Source: an uncultured Anaerolineae bacterium
GTDB lineage: Bacteria > Chloroflexota > Anaerolineae > Anaerolineales > Villigracilaceae
Length of the DNA: 64,000 nt
Assembly (NCBI GenBank): GCA_903875215.1
Contig: CAIQVH010000021.1
Coordinates: 1-64,000, forward strand
Direction: 5' to 3'
Shown: positions 42,282 through 51,204 of the stretch, in pieces
Layout: each line of letters opens with the position of its first letter
Position numbering within the stretch: the stretch's first letter is position 1
Made by a program: the position numbers and the translations under genes
The notes under the pieces: model-generated
What the model saw: only the letters and a program-made list of their open reading frames with translations
What the model was told of the DNA's origin: nothing
Databases searched by the model: none

Positions 42282-42611
42282 TCAGCCTCCCCACATGACT
42301 TGCAACAGCCACAGGAGCGCCATGCCGACGGCGATGGTCAGCAAGACGTTGCGGGTGCGCCAGGCGATGAGCGCTCCGCCCAGCCCGGCCAGCAGGCGAA
42401 AGTTGTGCAGGGAAAGGTTGATGTGCCCGGCGGTATGCGTCAGCGCGGGAAAAACCAGCGCCGCCAGCACCGAAGCCGGGACAAAGCGCAAAGCGCGGCG
42501 CAGCCGGGCTGGCATTTCAATTTTGCCAAACAGGTAGATGAAAGACAGGCGCAGCAGCACCGTGCCCAGCCCGATGGCGAGAAACAGCGCCCAAATGGCG
42601 AGCGCGCTCAT
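42282..42611 (-). CDS. azlD: AzlD-type branched-chain amino acid export subunit
   Basis: The 109-residue protein has about four hydrophobic helices and the family stretch RRALRFVPASVLAALVFPAL. AzlD is the small partner of AzlC in exporters of branched-chain amino acids and analogues (BrnFE-like). Its ATG overlaps the azlC stop by 4 nt (42608-42611), so the two are coupled. The next gene begins 7 nt after its end. The call is well supported by partner and length. Confidence 0.9.
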   Translation of the reverse strand: MSALAIWALFLAIGLGTVLLRLSFIYLFGKIEMPARLRRALRFVPASVLAALVFPALTHTAGHINLSLHNFRLLAGLGGALIAWRTRNVLLTIAVGMALLWLLQVMWGG

Positions 42612-43303
42612 GCCGTCACCGCCTGCGGGCCCAGCATTTCTGCCAGGTAGCCGGCGGCAATCCCCACCAGGGTGGCCAGCACCAGCCCGGTGTTGTAGGG
42701 CAGGCCCCTGGCCAGCACAGCGGTCAGCCCGCCGGTCAGCGCCGCCAACACCGCCGGACGGTCGCGCAGGGCGCCGAACAGCAGCGCCATGAAGCTGAGC
42801 GGAAAGGCAAAATCGAAGCCCCAACTGGCTGGAACGAGCGTCCCGAGCAGCGCGCCGGTGATGGCGCTGACCTGCCAGACGACCCAGATGGTGCCCGCTG
42901 TGCCGGCATAAAACCATGCGTGGCTGACCGGTTCCGGCTCGATAAACCGCGCCAACGTGACGGCAAAAGCCTGATCAGAGAGCATATAGGCGAACAGGCT
43001 CTTCAGGCGCAGCGGCAATTTTTGAAAATGCGGCGCAAGCGTGGCGCTGTACATCGTAAACCGCACGTTGATGATCCAGGCCGTCAGCACCATGATGATC
43101 CACGGACTGCCCGCGCCAATCAACTGAAAGACGGCCAGCTGCGAAGCCCCGGCAAATACCAGGAACGACATACCAATTGCCTCGGCGGGCGTCAGGCCCA
43201 CGCTGATGGCCGCCACGCCCGAAACCAGCGCAAAGGGCACCACGCCCAGCAAAATTGGCCCGGCAGCGCGCGCCCCGGCCACAAAATCCGGATGAAGTTT
43301 CAT
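42608..43303 (-). CDS. azlC: AzlC-type branched-chain amino acid export permease
   Basis: The 231-residue protein has several transmembrane segments and the AzlC hallmarks LLGVVPFALVSGVAAISVG, FAGASQLAVFQLIG, and AWIINVRFTMYSATLAPH. Together with AzlD it exports branched-chain amino acids. The ATG at 43303 fits the family start; an upstream TTG is possible but has no ribosome-binding site. It lies 44 nt after rsmI and is probably co-transcribed. Confidence 0.93.
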   Translation of the reverse strand: MKLHPDFVAGARAAGPILLGVVPFALVSGVAAISVGLTPAEAIGMSFLVFAGASQLAVFQLIGAGSPWIIMVLTAWIINVRFTMYSATLAPHFQKLPLRLKSLFAYMLSDQAFAVTLARFIEPEPVSHAWFYAGTAGTIWVVWQVSAITGALLGTLVPASWGFDFAFPLSFMALLFGALRDRPAVLAALTGGLTAVLARGLPYNTGLVLATLVGIAAGYLAEMLGPQAVTA

Positions 43304-43347
43304 GCACAATCCTTAAAAAAACTGGGGTTCGCGTGCGCCGCCGGGCC

Positions 43348-44172
43348 TCAACGGCGCTGGCTGGCGAGCGTGTAAATCTCTTTTTTGTTCCAGCCGCTCA
43401 GCGCGGCCAGCTCGGCGGCAATTTCGCGGGTTTTCTGGCCAGCTTCAATTTTTTGATGAATGGCAGCGAGCAGAGTTGCCTCGCTCCACAGCAGAGACTC
43501 CGCCTGGGCCGCTCCCGCCACCACCAGGACAAACTCCCCGCGGGGCGCGGTTTCCGTAAAATGAGCACGCACCTCGCTGATTCGTCCGCGCACAAACTGC
43601 TCGTGGAGTTTGGTCAGCTCCCGCGCGATGGAAATCTGCCGGTCGCCGAGCACCGCTTCCAGATCCGAGAGCGCTTCCAGCAGGCGATGCGGCGTCTCGA
43701 AGAAGATCAGTGTATAGGGGGCATCCAGCACCTTCTCCACAAAAGCGCGCCGCTCCCCGCTTTTACGCGGCAAATAGCCCAGGTACAAGAAGCTATCGGT
43801 CGGCAGGCCGGAGGCGGCCAGGGCAGCCACCGGCGCCGAAGGCCCCGGAATCGGGCTGACGGCGTAGCCTGCTTGCAAGGCGGCTTTAACGAGTTCATAT
43901 CCGGGGTCGTTAATGGCCGGGGTGCCGGCATCCGAAACCAGGGCCACATCTCCCAGGCTCAATGCCGCCAAAATCGCATCCAGCTTGCTCAGCTTGTTAT
44001 GCTCAAAATAACTGGTCAGCGGTGTGTGCAGGTCAAAATGATTCAGCAGGGCGCGGGTGTGGCGGGTATCTTCGGCCGCGATCAGGCGCGCCTCACGCAA
44101 AATTCGCACCGCGCGCGGTGAAAGATCTTCCAGGTTGCCAATCGGCGTGGCGACAAGATACAGGGTGCCCAT
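43348..44172 (-). CDS. rsmI: 16S rRNA (cytidine1402-2'-O)-methyltransferase
   Basis: The 274-residue protein is a tetrapyrrole-methylase-fold RsmI: GTLYLVATPIGNLEDLSPRA at the start, AAEDTRHTRALLNHF, VALVSDAGTPAINDPGYELV, and PGPSAPVAALAASGLPTDSF. It methylates the 2'-OH of C1402 in 16S rRNA. The ATG at 44170-44172 matches the family start; an in-frame upstream extension to 44226 has no family support. It is divergent from dnaE, 155 nt away. Confidence 0.95.
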   Translation of the reverse strand: MGTLYLVATPIGNLEDLSPRAVRILREARLIAAEDTRHTRALLNHFDLHTPLTSYFEHNKLSKLDAILAALSLGDVALVSDAGTPAINDPGYELVKAALQAGYAVSPIPGPSAPVAALAASGLPTDSFLYLGYLPRKSGERRAFVEKVLDAPYTLIFFETPHRLLEALSDLEAVLGDRQISIARELTKLHEQFVRGRISEVRAHFTETAPRGEFVLVVAGAAQAESLLWSEATLLAAIHQKIEAGQKTREIAAELAALSGWNKKEIYTLASQRR

Positions 44173-44294
44173 GCCTGAATTGTAACCCGCTTTTATCGGC
44201 TGCGTTTCTTCAAACTGGTTTTCCAATGCTTAACACGAACACCCGTTCGAAAAACTTTAAGCCAACCGTTGGGTTTGCAAGCGGGGCCGGGTGC

Positions 44295-44300
44295 TATAAT
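44295..44300 (+). promoter_or_regulatory. -10 box of the dnaE promoter
   Basis: TATAAT at 44295-44300 lies 27 nt before the dnaE ATG, and a purine-rich AGTGAGAGAAG precedes the start. The -35 hexamer is weak. Expression here appears to be leadered, unlike the three TATAAT-ATG junctions elsewhere in the window. Confidence 0.5.
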
Positions 44301-44327
44301 CTTGCTAGTCAGTGAGAGAAGCACCCA

Positions 44328-47300
44328 ATGTCCTTCGTCCACCTGCACACCCACACCGTTTATTCCCTGCTCGATGGCTTCTCGAACATCAAGAAGCTGG
44401 TCAATCGCGCCAAAGAGATGGAGATGCCCGCCCTGGCCATCACCGACCATGGCACCATGTTTGGCGTGGTGGAGTTTTACAACGCCGCCAAAGATGCCGG
44501 CATCAAGCCCATCATCGGGGTGGAGACCTACATGGCCGCCCGCCGCATGAGCGATCGCGACAGCAAGCTGGATAAAAAATCCAGCCATTTGCTGCTTCTG
44601 GCCGAAAACGAAACCGGCTACAAAAACCTTCTCAAGCTGACCTCCGCCGCCCAGATGGACGGCTTTTATTACTACCCGCGCATTGACCACGAACTGCTGG
44701 CCGAACACTCCGCCGGGCTGATCGCCACCTCGGGCTGCATGTCTGCCGAAATCCCGCGCGACCTGTTGGAAGAACGCCCCGAAGAAGCTGTGCGGCGCAT
44801 GAACTGGTACTACGACGTCTTCGGCCCCGACCGCTTCTTTGTCGAATTACAACAGCACAACATCGCCGAAATGGTTGACCTGAACCGCAAACTGGTCGAA
44901 CTCGGCGCGCGCTACTCGGCCAAATTCGTTGCCACCAACGACGTGCACTACGTCAACGCCGACGACGCCGCCTACCAGGATGTCCTGCTCGCCATCCAGA
45001 CCGGCAAACTGCTCAGCGACCCGGACCGAATGCGCTACGAAAGCCCGACCTTCTACCTGCGCTCGCCGCAGGAAATGAGCCGCCTGTTCGCCGAAATCCC
45101 CGAATCCCTCACCAACACCGTCGAAATCGCCCAGCGCTGCAATGTAGACCTGGGCTTCAAGGGCTATCACATTCCCGATTTCCCCGTCCCGGCTGGCTAC
45201 ACTGCCCAGACCTACCTGGCCTTTCTCTGCGAACAAGGCCTCGAAAAGCGCTACGGCGCGCGGAAAAATGACAGCAACATCCGCGAGCGGCTCAACTTTG
45301 AATTGGATGTCATCCACACGATGGGCTTCGACTCCTACTTCCTCATCGTCTGGGACCTGTGCCGTTTCGCCGCCGAAAGCGGAATCTGGTACAACACCCG
45401 CGGCTCAGGCGCCGGCTCGCTGGTGGCCTACTCCCTGTTCATCACCCTCGTCGACCCGATCCACCACCAGCTGCTCTTCGAGCGCTTCCTCAACCCGGGC
45501 CGCATCTCCATGCCCGATATTGACCTCGACTTCCGCGACGACCGCCGCGCCGAAATGCTGGCCTACGCCGCCCAAAAATACGGCAATGACCGGGTGGCAC
45601 AAATCATCACATTTGGCACCATGGCCGCCCGCGGCGCCCTGCGTGACGTGGCGCGCGTCATGGACATCCCCATCCCCGAAGTGGACAAGGTCGCCAAGCT
45701 CGTCCCCAATATCCCAGGCAAACCCATGTCGCTCTCCGAGGCTCTCGAACAGGTGGACGATTTCAAGGCCGCCTACGAGACCGATCCAAAGGTCAGGCAA
45801 TTGGTCGATACCGCCATCCACATGGAAGGCACCGTCCGCAACGCCGGGACGCACGCCGCCGGCCTGGTTATTTCAGATAAATCCATCACCGAATACCTGC
45901 CCATTCACCGGCCCACCTCCGGCTCCGAAGAATCCCCCGTCAAAACCGTCACCCAGTTCGAGATGGGCATCCTCGACAGCATGGGCATGCTCAAGGTGGA
46001 TTTTCTCGGCCTTTCCACCCTCACCGTCATGGCCCGCGCCTGCGATATGATCAAACAGCGCCACGGCATCGAATACGACCTGAACAACATCCCGCTCGAC
46101 GACCCGGCCACCTTCAAATTGCTCGGCGAAGGCAAGACGGCTGGCGTATTCCAGCTTGAAGGTTGCCTGAGCGGCGAGACCTATATCGGTCACCGCACCA
46201 TCAAGGAACTCTACGCAGATTTCAAAGCCCGCGAATCCGCTGGGACACTCGGCGGACGCGAATTGCTCCGCACGCAGTCTTGCTATGTGGATGAAGGCCG
46301 CTTTTTCCCGAATATGATCAACAGGGTGGTTTATAGCGGCAGTAAACCGGTTTACCGTCTGATCGCCGCAAACAACACCTGGATTAAAGCCACTGCCGAT
46401 CATCACTTTTTCACCCAACGCGGCTGGGTCAAACTCGGCGACCTTGACCCAAAAACTGATACCCTGCTGTTCAAAACCGGCACCAGCCGCGCCGGGAGAC
46501 TGTGCGTCGAGTGCGGCGAACCGCTTAAAACTGCTGCAACCCGCTCGAAACACTGTAAAAAATGCTCCGCGCATCTTTCATCCAACCCCAGCCGCCCCGA
46601 AGTGCGCGAAAAAATTGCGCAAAGTCGCACCGGGCAGTCATCCTGGAATAAAGGTCTGACTGTTGAAACGGCCAGAGACACCCTTTGGATAAAGAATCTC
46701 AGCGCCTACAATGCCACGCAAAAAGGTGTTGCGCTGGCAGAGCGCAATGGCGAAGAACGCGCCGCCGAAGTGCGCGCCAAACTCTCCCTGCGTTCTGCTG
46801 GTAAAAACAATCCGATGTATGGCCGCCCGCCCAAAGAAACCAAAACCTACACCAAATCCGGCTACCGCGAAGACTTGGGCCATTACGTCCGCTCCTTGTG
46901 GGAGGCCGATATGGCGCGCGTCTTCCGCCATTTTGGGCTGGAATACCAGTACGAACCCGAAACCTTCGAGTTAAGCCGTCAGGATCAGACAACCCTGACC
47001 TATACGCCCGATTTCTACATCCCCGAACAGGATACTTTTTACGAAATCAAAGGCTGGATGGATAAAGCCAGCGCGGAGAAAATTGCCCTGTTCCAGGAAC
47101 AGTATCCGCAGCGCAAGTTGGTTGTCATCGACAAAACCCTTTTCGCCGAATTCCAGGTGCAATACGCCGACCTGGTTCAATGGGAATGCCCGCAATTCCC
47201 GCAAAACAGCGAATGGGTCAGCATCAGGGCAATTGAATTGGTCGGCGAGGAAGAAACCTACGATATCCAGATGCAGGCGCCGGGGAATAACTTCGTCGCC

Positions 47301-49367
47301 AACGGCTTTATCGTCCACAACAGCGGTATGACCCGCTGGGTGGTCGAGATGAAACCCAGAAACCTGGATAACATCATCGCCATGGTGGCGCTCTACCGCC
47401 CCGGCCCGATGGACTTCATCCCCAGCTACATCAAACGCATGCACGGCCAGGAACCGATCGAATACCGCCATCCCTCCCTCGAGCCGATCTTTCGCGACAC
47501 CTACGGCATTCCCGTCTACCAGGAACAGATCATGCGCGCCTCGGTCGAAATCGGCGGCTTCACCCGCTCCGAATCAGACGACCTGCGCAAAGCCATCTCC
47601 AAAAAACTGGCCGACAAAATCGCCAAAAACAAGGAAAAATTCATCAAAGGCGCCTCCGAGCGCGTCATGGACAAGGCCACCGCCACCGCCATCTTCGAAG
47701 ACTGGGAACAGTTCGCGCGTTACGGGTTCAATAAGAGCCATGCCGCCGACTACGGCCTCGTCTCCGTCCAGACCGCCTTCCTGAAAGCGCACTACCCTGC
47801 CGAATACATGTCAGCGTTGATGTCGGTCTTCAAAGACTCCAGCGAAAAAGTCTCGCTCTACATTGCCGAAGCCAAATCGCTGGGCATCGATGTGCTCCGG
47901 CCCGATATCAACCACTCCCTGCTCGATTTCAGCATCGAAGATCCGATCGATGAAAAAGGCCGGAAACGCACCGCCATCCGCTTTGGCATGAGCGCGGTCA
48001 AAAACGTCGGCGAAGGGCCCGTAAATTTTATCCTGGCAGGTCGCCGCGACAAAGGCCCCGATAGCCCCTTCCGCGATCTGACCGATCTGTCCCAGCGGAT
48101 TGACCTGAAAGCCGCCGGCAAACGCTCGCTGGAATGTCTGATCAAAGTGGGTGCCCTGGACAGTTTTGGTGAACGCGCTGCCCTGCTTGCCAGTCTCGAT
48201 CAACTCGTCGCCGCCAGCGCCAGCCACTTCAGAGCCGCCGAAAGTGGACAAATGTCACTTTTCGGCGCCGCCACCGGAGTCCAGGCCCAGAGCATCAGCC
48301 TGCCCAACCTGAAAACCGACAAAAAAGAAGCCCTGGCCTGGGAACGCGAGTTGATCGGGCTTTACCTCTCCGACCATCCCCTTAAAGCCTACGAAAACTA
48401 CCTGGCCCAGGGTTTCATCACCAACTCGCTCACCATCAACGAGCTCGCCAACCAGCAGCCTGTCCGCGTTGCCGGTCTGGTAGTCTCCTCGCGCCCCTTC
48501 AAAACCAAAACCGACAAACTGATGGGTTTCGTCACCCTGGAAGACATGACTGGCAACCTCGAACTGGTCATCTTCCCCAAAACCTGGGAAAAATACCGCG
48601 CGCTCTGCGAAGAAGGCAAAGTCATCCTGGCTGTTGGAAAAGTGGATGCCGCTACCACCCCGCCCAAGATTCTCGTCGATGAGATCCGTACCGACTTCAC
48701 CATGATCGTTGCCGCAGATCTGGAGCCGGAGACGCTGGCCCAGCCCGAGCCGCCTCACCCGCCTCAGACCGTGTTCAACCGCCCCGTCCCTTCCCGGCCA
48801 CCCACCCCCCCGCGCCAGATCACCGAACCCCGACCCGCGCCGGTCGTCGAGCCCAATCCTGTCCCTGCGCCATCACCCAGCTTCGAGGATGACATGCCCC
48901 CCGAACCGGAATTCCCGGACGATTGGCATCTGGATGAACCCTCCGCAGGCTACCAGGCCAGCCCGCCCGCCACACCGATGGACGATCTGCTGACCGCCGA
49001 ACGCTTCGAACCGCCGCGCGTCGAAGCCGTGGTGCCGAACCCTACAGGTTCCCAGCTGCCCGCAGCCCTGCCGCCCCAGGTCGTGGTTGAGAAACAGGAT
49101 GATGCCCAGAAAGCGCGCATGCTCACCATCACCCTGCGCCCCTCCACTGACCCGGAGCGTGATCGCCGCCGGATTAAGAATATCTACTTTATCCTGATGT
49201 CTCAGCCGGGTAAAGACCGCTTCCAATTCCAGATCTTTGAAGGCGGCAAAGGCCACCTGATTGACTTCCCCAACGATACCACCCGTATTTCAGCTGAAAT
49301 GCTTGCCCGGCTGAAGAAGCTCATCGACGAAGAGAGCTGGCGGATTGAAGAAATCACCTTCCAGTAA
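44328..49367 (+). CDS. dnaE: DNA polymerase III alpha subunit, interrupted by an intein
   Basis: This 1679-residue precursor has the replicative polymerase plan: PHP domain (VHLHTHTVYSLLDG at the start), palm acidic residues in PDIDLDF (Asp399, Asp401) and KVDFLG (Asp558), HhH/fingers (YGFNKSHAADYG), an OB fold (VRVAGLVVSSRPFKTKTD, about residue 1380), a Pro-rich linker (about 1473-1541) and a C-terminal domain. An intein fills residues 613-998. Without it the enzyme is 1293 residues, near the family norm. The precursor must be spliced, since the insert splits the conserved LEG-SGM motif. Good upstream spacing from a purine-rich ribosome-binding site; the next hairpin terminates it. Confidence 0.95.
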   Translation: MSFVHLHTHTVYSLLDGFSNIKKLVNRAKEMEMPALAITDHGTMFGVVEFYNAAKDAGIKPIIGVETYMAARRMSDRDSKLDKKSSHLLLLAENETGYKNLLKLTSAAQMDGFYYYPRIDHELLAEHSAGLIATSGCMSAEIPRDLLEERPEEAVRRMNWYYDVFGPDRFFVELQQHNIAEMVDLNRKLVELGARYSAKFVATNDVHYVNADDAAYQDVLLAIQTGKLLSDPDRMRYESPTFYLRSPQEMSRLFAEIPESLTNTVEIAQRCNVDLGFKGYHIPDFPVPAGYTAQTYLAFLCEQGLEKRYGARKNDSNIRERLNFELDVIHTMGFDSYFLIVWDLCRFAAESGIWYNTRGSGAGSLVAYSLFITLVDPIHHQLLFERFLNPGRISMPDIDLDFRDDRRAEMLAYAAQKYGNDRVAQIITFGTMAARGALRDVARVMDIPIPEVDKVAKLVPNIPGKPMSLSEALEQVDDFKAAYETDPKVRQLVDTAIHMEGTVRNAGTHAAGLVISDKSITEYLPIHRPTSGSEESPVKTVTQFEMGILDSMGMLKVDFLGLSTLTVMARACDMIKQRHGIEYDLNNIPLDDPATFKLLGEGKTAGVFQLEGCLSGETYIGHRTIKELYADFKARESAGTLGGRELLRTQSCYVDEGRFFPNMINRVVYSGSKPVYRLIAANNTWIKATADHHFFTQRGWVKLGDLDPKTDTLLFKTGTSRAGRLCVECGEPLKTAATRSKHCKKCSAHLSSNPSRPEVREKIAQSRTGQSSWNKGLTVETARDTLWIKNLSAYNATQKGVALAERNGEERAAEVRAKLSLRSAGKNNPMYGRPPKETKTYTKSGYREDLGHYVRSLWEADMARVFRHFGLEYQYEPETFELSRQDQTTLTYTPDFYIPEQDTFYEIKGWMDKASAEKIALFQEQYPQRKLVVIDKTLFAEFQVQYADLVQWECPQFPQNSEWVSIRAIELVGEEETYDIQMQAPGNNFVANGFIVHNSGMTRWVVEMKPRNLDNIIAMVALYRPGPMDFIPSYIKRMHGQEPIEYRHPSLEPIFRDTYGIPVYQEQIMRASVEIGGFTRSESDDLRKAISKKLADKIAKNKEKFIKGASERVMDKATATAIFEDWEQFARYGFNKSHAADYGLVSVQTAFLKAHYPAEYMSALMSVFKDSSEKVSLYIAEAKSLGIDVLRPDINHSLLDFSIEDPIDEKGRKRTAIRFGMSAVKNVGEGPVNFILAGRRDKGPDSPFRDLTDLSQRIDLKAAGKRSLECLIKVGALDSFGERAALLASLDQLVAASASHFRAAESGQMSLFGAATGVQAQSISLPNLKTDKKEALAWERELIGLYLSDHPLKAYENYLAQGFITNSLTINELANQQPVRVAGLVVSSRPFKTKTDKLMGFVTLEDMTGNLELVIFPKTWEKYRALCEEGKVILAVGKVDAATTPPKILVDEIRTDFTMIVAADLEPETLAQPEPPHPPQTVFNRPVPSRPPTPPRQITEPRPAPVVEPNPVPAPSPSFEDDMPPEPEFPDDWHLDEPSAGYQASPPATPMDDLLTAERFEPPRVEAVVPNPTGSQLPAALPPQVVVEKQDDAQKARMLTITLRPSTDPERDRRRIKNIYFILMSQPGKDRFQFQIFEGGKGHLIDFPNDTTRISAEMLARLKKLIDEESWRIEEITFQ
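46164..47321 (+). other. DnaE intein with PD-(D/E)XK-type homing endonuclease region
   Basis: The insert is residues 613-998 of the precursor (386 residues), placed between FQLEG and SGM of the DnaE palm. Splicing residues are Cys1 (CLSGETYIG), the block-B TxxH (ATADHHFFTQRGW, His80), and the C-terminal FVANGFIVHN with Asn386, followed by Ser as +1. Between the splicing blocks are CVEC/CKKC (Cys114, 117, 131, 134), a half NUMOD3-like WNKGLT, NUMOD3-like KNNPMYGRPPKETK (214-227), and a nuclease core: Glu247 in RSLWEADMARV, Asp283 in YTPDFYI, Glu294-x-Lys296 in FYEIKGW. No LAGLIDADG or HNH motif is present. Splicing residues look intact. Confidence 0.93.
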
Positions 49368-49397
49368 AACGGTGAACGGTCGTAATGTGCAAAAAAT

Positions 49398-49442
49398 AAA
49401 AGGCGCTGGCCTGTGGGATTTTCCCACAGGCCAGCGCCTTTT
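49398..49442. terminator. Bidirectional terminator between dnaE and the AAC(3)-like gene
   Basis: A perfect 21-bp stem with a 3-nt loop (49398-49418 with 49422-49442) has A residues on its left arm edge and T residues on its right arm edge. It therefore reads as a terminator on both strands, ending dnaE and the minus-strand acetyltransferase. Confidence 0.88.
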
Positions 49443-49453
49443 CCGGCCCAGAG

Positions 49454-50257
49454 TCAGCCTTTGCGCAGTTCGTTGCAGCGCTCACAGGTGATGTCGGTGC
49501 AGAGCAGGTCTTTGGGGTTGCGCCGCAGTCGGTTGGCAACCCCCTCGAAAATTGCTTGCATTGGCATGGCGCGGACCAGGGCCTCGCCGACCCGGATTTC
49601 GCGGGTAACATCTGCCAGGTCTTTTTCCAGCGGTTTGAACCCGGCCGAACAGCCGGGGAAGCCCGGACATTCGATGATCCCGCTTTCGGTCAGTGCCCAG
49701 CGGATGAATTGCCGGCGCCCGGCCAGCTTCTCGGCGTAGTGGATGGTGGTGTTGACGGTATGGTCAACGCCGAGCAGCAGCACCCAGCCGTCGTTTTCGG
49801 CAAGCATGCGAATGGGTGCGAGAGGTTCTTGGAGTGTCTGTGCTTGTAGGGCATTATCCACGTTGATGCCGGTGAAAGAGAGAATCGGGTGGGCCGAGCG
49901 GCGGGCGCCGGGACGCTGGCGCAGGGTTTCGGGCAGAATGCCCATCAGCCGGTCGGCGGGCATTTGGGCTGAAAAGGATTCGGCCAGGCGGTTTTGATCC
50001 TGTCTCCGCCCGTAAATGATGCCATTGTTGGCTGGCCCGGCCAACGGGGTGATCATGGTCAGGTATGTGTGGGCGGGCATCATCAGGGCGGCCACGTTGG
50101 GCAGCAGGCTGGAGAGCAGTGTCTCGGCGCCGCCTTGCACCGCCCCAAACGCGCGCAGGGAGGCATGCGCCAGGACGGGAACCTCCTGCAATTCCAGCTG
50201 GGCAAAGGCTTCGATCAGTTCGTTGTAACGCAGTTCTGGAGCGGTTTCAGTCGCCAC
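49454..50257 (-). CDS. AAC(3)-family N-acetyltransferase with Cys-rich tail
   Basis: The 267-residue protein resembles the aminoglycoside 3-N-acetyltransferase fold: LAHASLRAFGAVQGGAETLL, RRSAHPILSFTG and WVLLLGVDHTVNTTIHYAE. Family members acetylate an amine with acetyl-CoA; chromosomal ones often have no resistance role. The C-terminus has CPGFPGC and CTDITCERC, which could bind a metal; the latter is not a usual part of AAC(3) proteins as I know them. The start is GTG at 50255-50257, 8 nt after the enoyl-CoA hydratase stop. Substrate unknown. Confidence 0.8.
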   Translation of the reverse strand: MATETAPELRYNELIEAFAQLELQEVPVLAHASLRAFGAVQGGAETLLSSLLPNVAALMMPAHTYLTMITPLAGPANNGIIYGRRQDQNRLAESFSAQMPADRLMGILPETLRQRPGARRSAHPILSFTGINVDNALQAQTLQEPLAPIRMLAENDGWVLLLGVDHTVNTTIHYAEKLAGRRQFIRWALTESGIIECPGFPGCSAGFKPLEKDLADVTREIRVGEALVRAMPMQAIFEGVANRLRRNPKDLLCTDITCERCNELRKG

Positions 50258-50265
50258 AATGGAGG

Positions 50266-51039
50266 TTACTTCCCTTTCCAGTCTGGTTTGCGGCGGGCGA
50301 GGAAGGCTTGCATGCCTTCTTTTTGGTCGTCGGTGGAGAACAGGCGGTAGAACAGTTCGCGTTCGGTGTGGAGGCCGTCGGTGAGTGATTCTTCGAAGGC
50401 GAGGTTGATGGCTTGTTTGGCGGCCCGCACTGCCAGTGGGGCGCGGGCGGCCAGGCTTTCGGCCAGGGTCAGGGCTTCGTCGAGCAGCCTTTCTGGCGGC
50501 AGGACCCGGTTGACCAATCCAAAATGCAGGGCTTCGGCGGCGGAGAGCTGGCGGTTGTTGAGGATCATTTCCATGGTCAAGGCTTTGCCGATGGCGCGGG
50601 TCAGGCGCTGGGTGCCGCCTGCGCCGGGAATGACGCCGATGGTCACTTCGGGAAGGCCGAATTTGGCGGTTTCGCAGGCCAGGATCAGGTCGCAGGCCAG
50701 GGCCAGTTCGCAGCCGCCGCCGAGTGCAATGCCGTTGACTGCGGCGATGAGTGGTTTTTGGATGCGCGCCAGGTGGTCGAAGAGTTCGATGAAACCGGAC
50801 TGGCGGATTTCAGTTTCGCTGGCTTCGGCCATGGTTTTGATGTCGGCTCCGGCGGCGAAAGCGCGCTCATTCCCGGTCAGTACGATGGCGCCGAGGCTGT
50901 CATCGGCGTCGAATGCGGCCAGGGCGGCGGTGAGTTCAGTCAGCAAAACCTGGTTGAGGGCGTTCAGGGCCTGGGGGCGGTTGAGGGTGATCAGCCCGGC
51001 GCGCCCGCGTGTCTCGACAAGAATGGTGGTGTAGTTCAT
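50266..51039 (-). CDS. Enoyl-CoA hydratase / crotonase family
   Basis: The 257-residue protein has crotonase features: the oxyanion-hole stretch RAFAAGADIKTMAEAS and LPEVTIGVIPGAGGTQRL, whose Glu is the second catalytic glutamate. It probably hydrates enoyl-CoA in fatty-acid or amino-acid degradation. AGGAG (minus strand) and a TATAAT 17 nt above the start give it a short-leader promoter. It is in an operon with the AAC(3)-like gene downstream, which does not suggest a shared pathway. The family is firm, but specificity within crotonases is not predictable. Confidence 0.92.
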   Translation of the reverse strand: MNYTTILVETRGRAGLITLNRPQALNALNQVLLTELTAALAAFDADDSLGAIVLTGNERAFAAGADIKTMAEASETEIRQSGFIELFDHLARIQKPLIAAVNGIALGGGCELALACDLILACETAKFGLPEVTIGVIPGAGGTQRLTRAIGKALTMEMILNNRQLSAAEALHFGLVNRVLPPERLLDEALTLAESLAARAPLAVRAAKQAINLAFEESLTDGLHTERELFYRLFSTDDQKEGMQAFLARRKPDWKGK

Positions 51040-51056
51040 GGCGGTCTCCTGCCCTG

Positions 51057-51062
51057 ATTATA
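51057..51062 (-). promoter_or_regulatory. -10 box for the enoyl-CoA hydratase operon
   Basis: On the minus strand TATAAT (from the palindrome ATTATAAT at 51057-51064) ends 17 nt ahead of the ATG. The leader is about 10 nt, just enough for AGGAG at 51045-51049. Confidence 0.5.
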
Positions 51063-51108
51063 ATCGGCTGGGGGAGGTTTGGCGCAGGGCTCATCCTGGC
51101 TGGAATAC

Positions 51109-51136
51109 AACGGCCCCGCCATTGGGCGGGGCTGTT
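51109..51136 (-). terminator. Probable weak terminator after glpX
   Basis: A 12-bp GC-rich stem with one G-T pair (51109-51120 with 51125-51136, loop ATTG) lies 69 nt downstream of the glpX stop. The minus strand after it reads GTATTCC without a strong T-run, so termination may be inefficient. The rest of 51040-51204 holds only the enoyl-CoA hydratase promoter. Confidence 0.5.
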
Positions 51137-51204
51137 ATGCATTGAAAGCGGGACATGGCTGTGTTTGGGGTCTGCGCAGACAAGCCCGGGCAGGCCGGGG
51201 TGGT

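Noticed and set aside
46164-47321. Insertion element or frameshifted second gene inside dnaE
   Set aside because: The reading frame is uninterrupted and has the splicing residues of an intein at both ends; no terminal repeats or transposase motifs are present.
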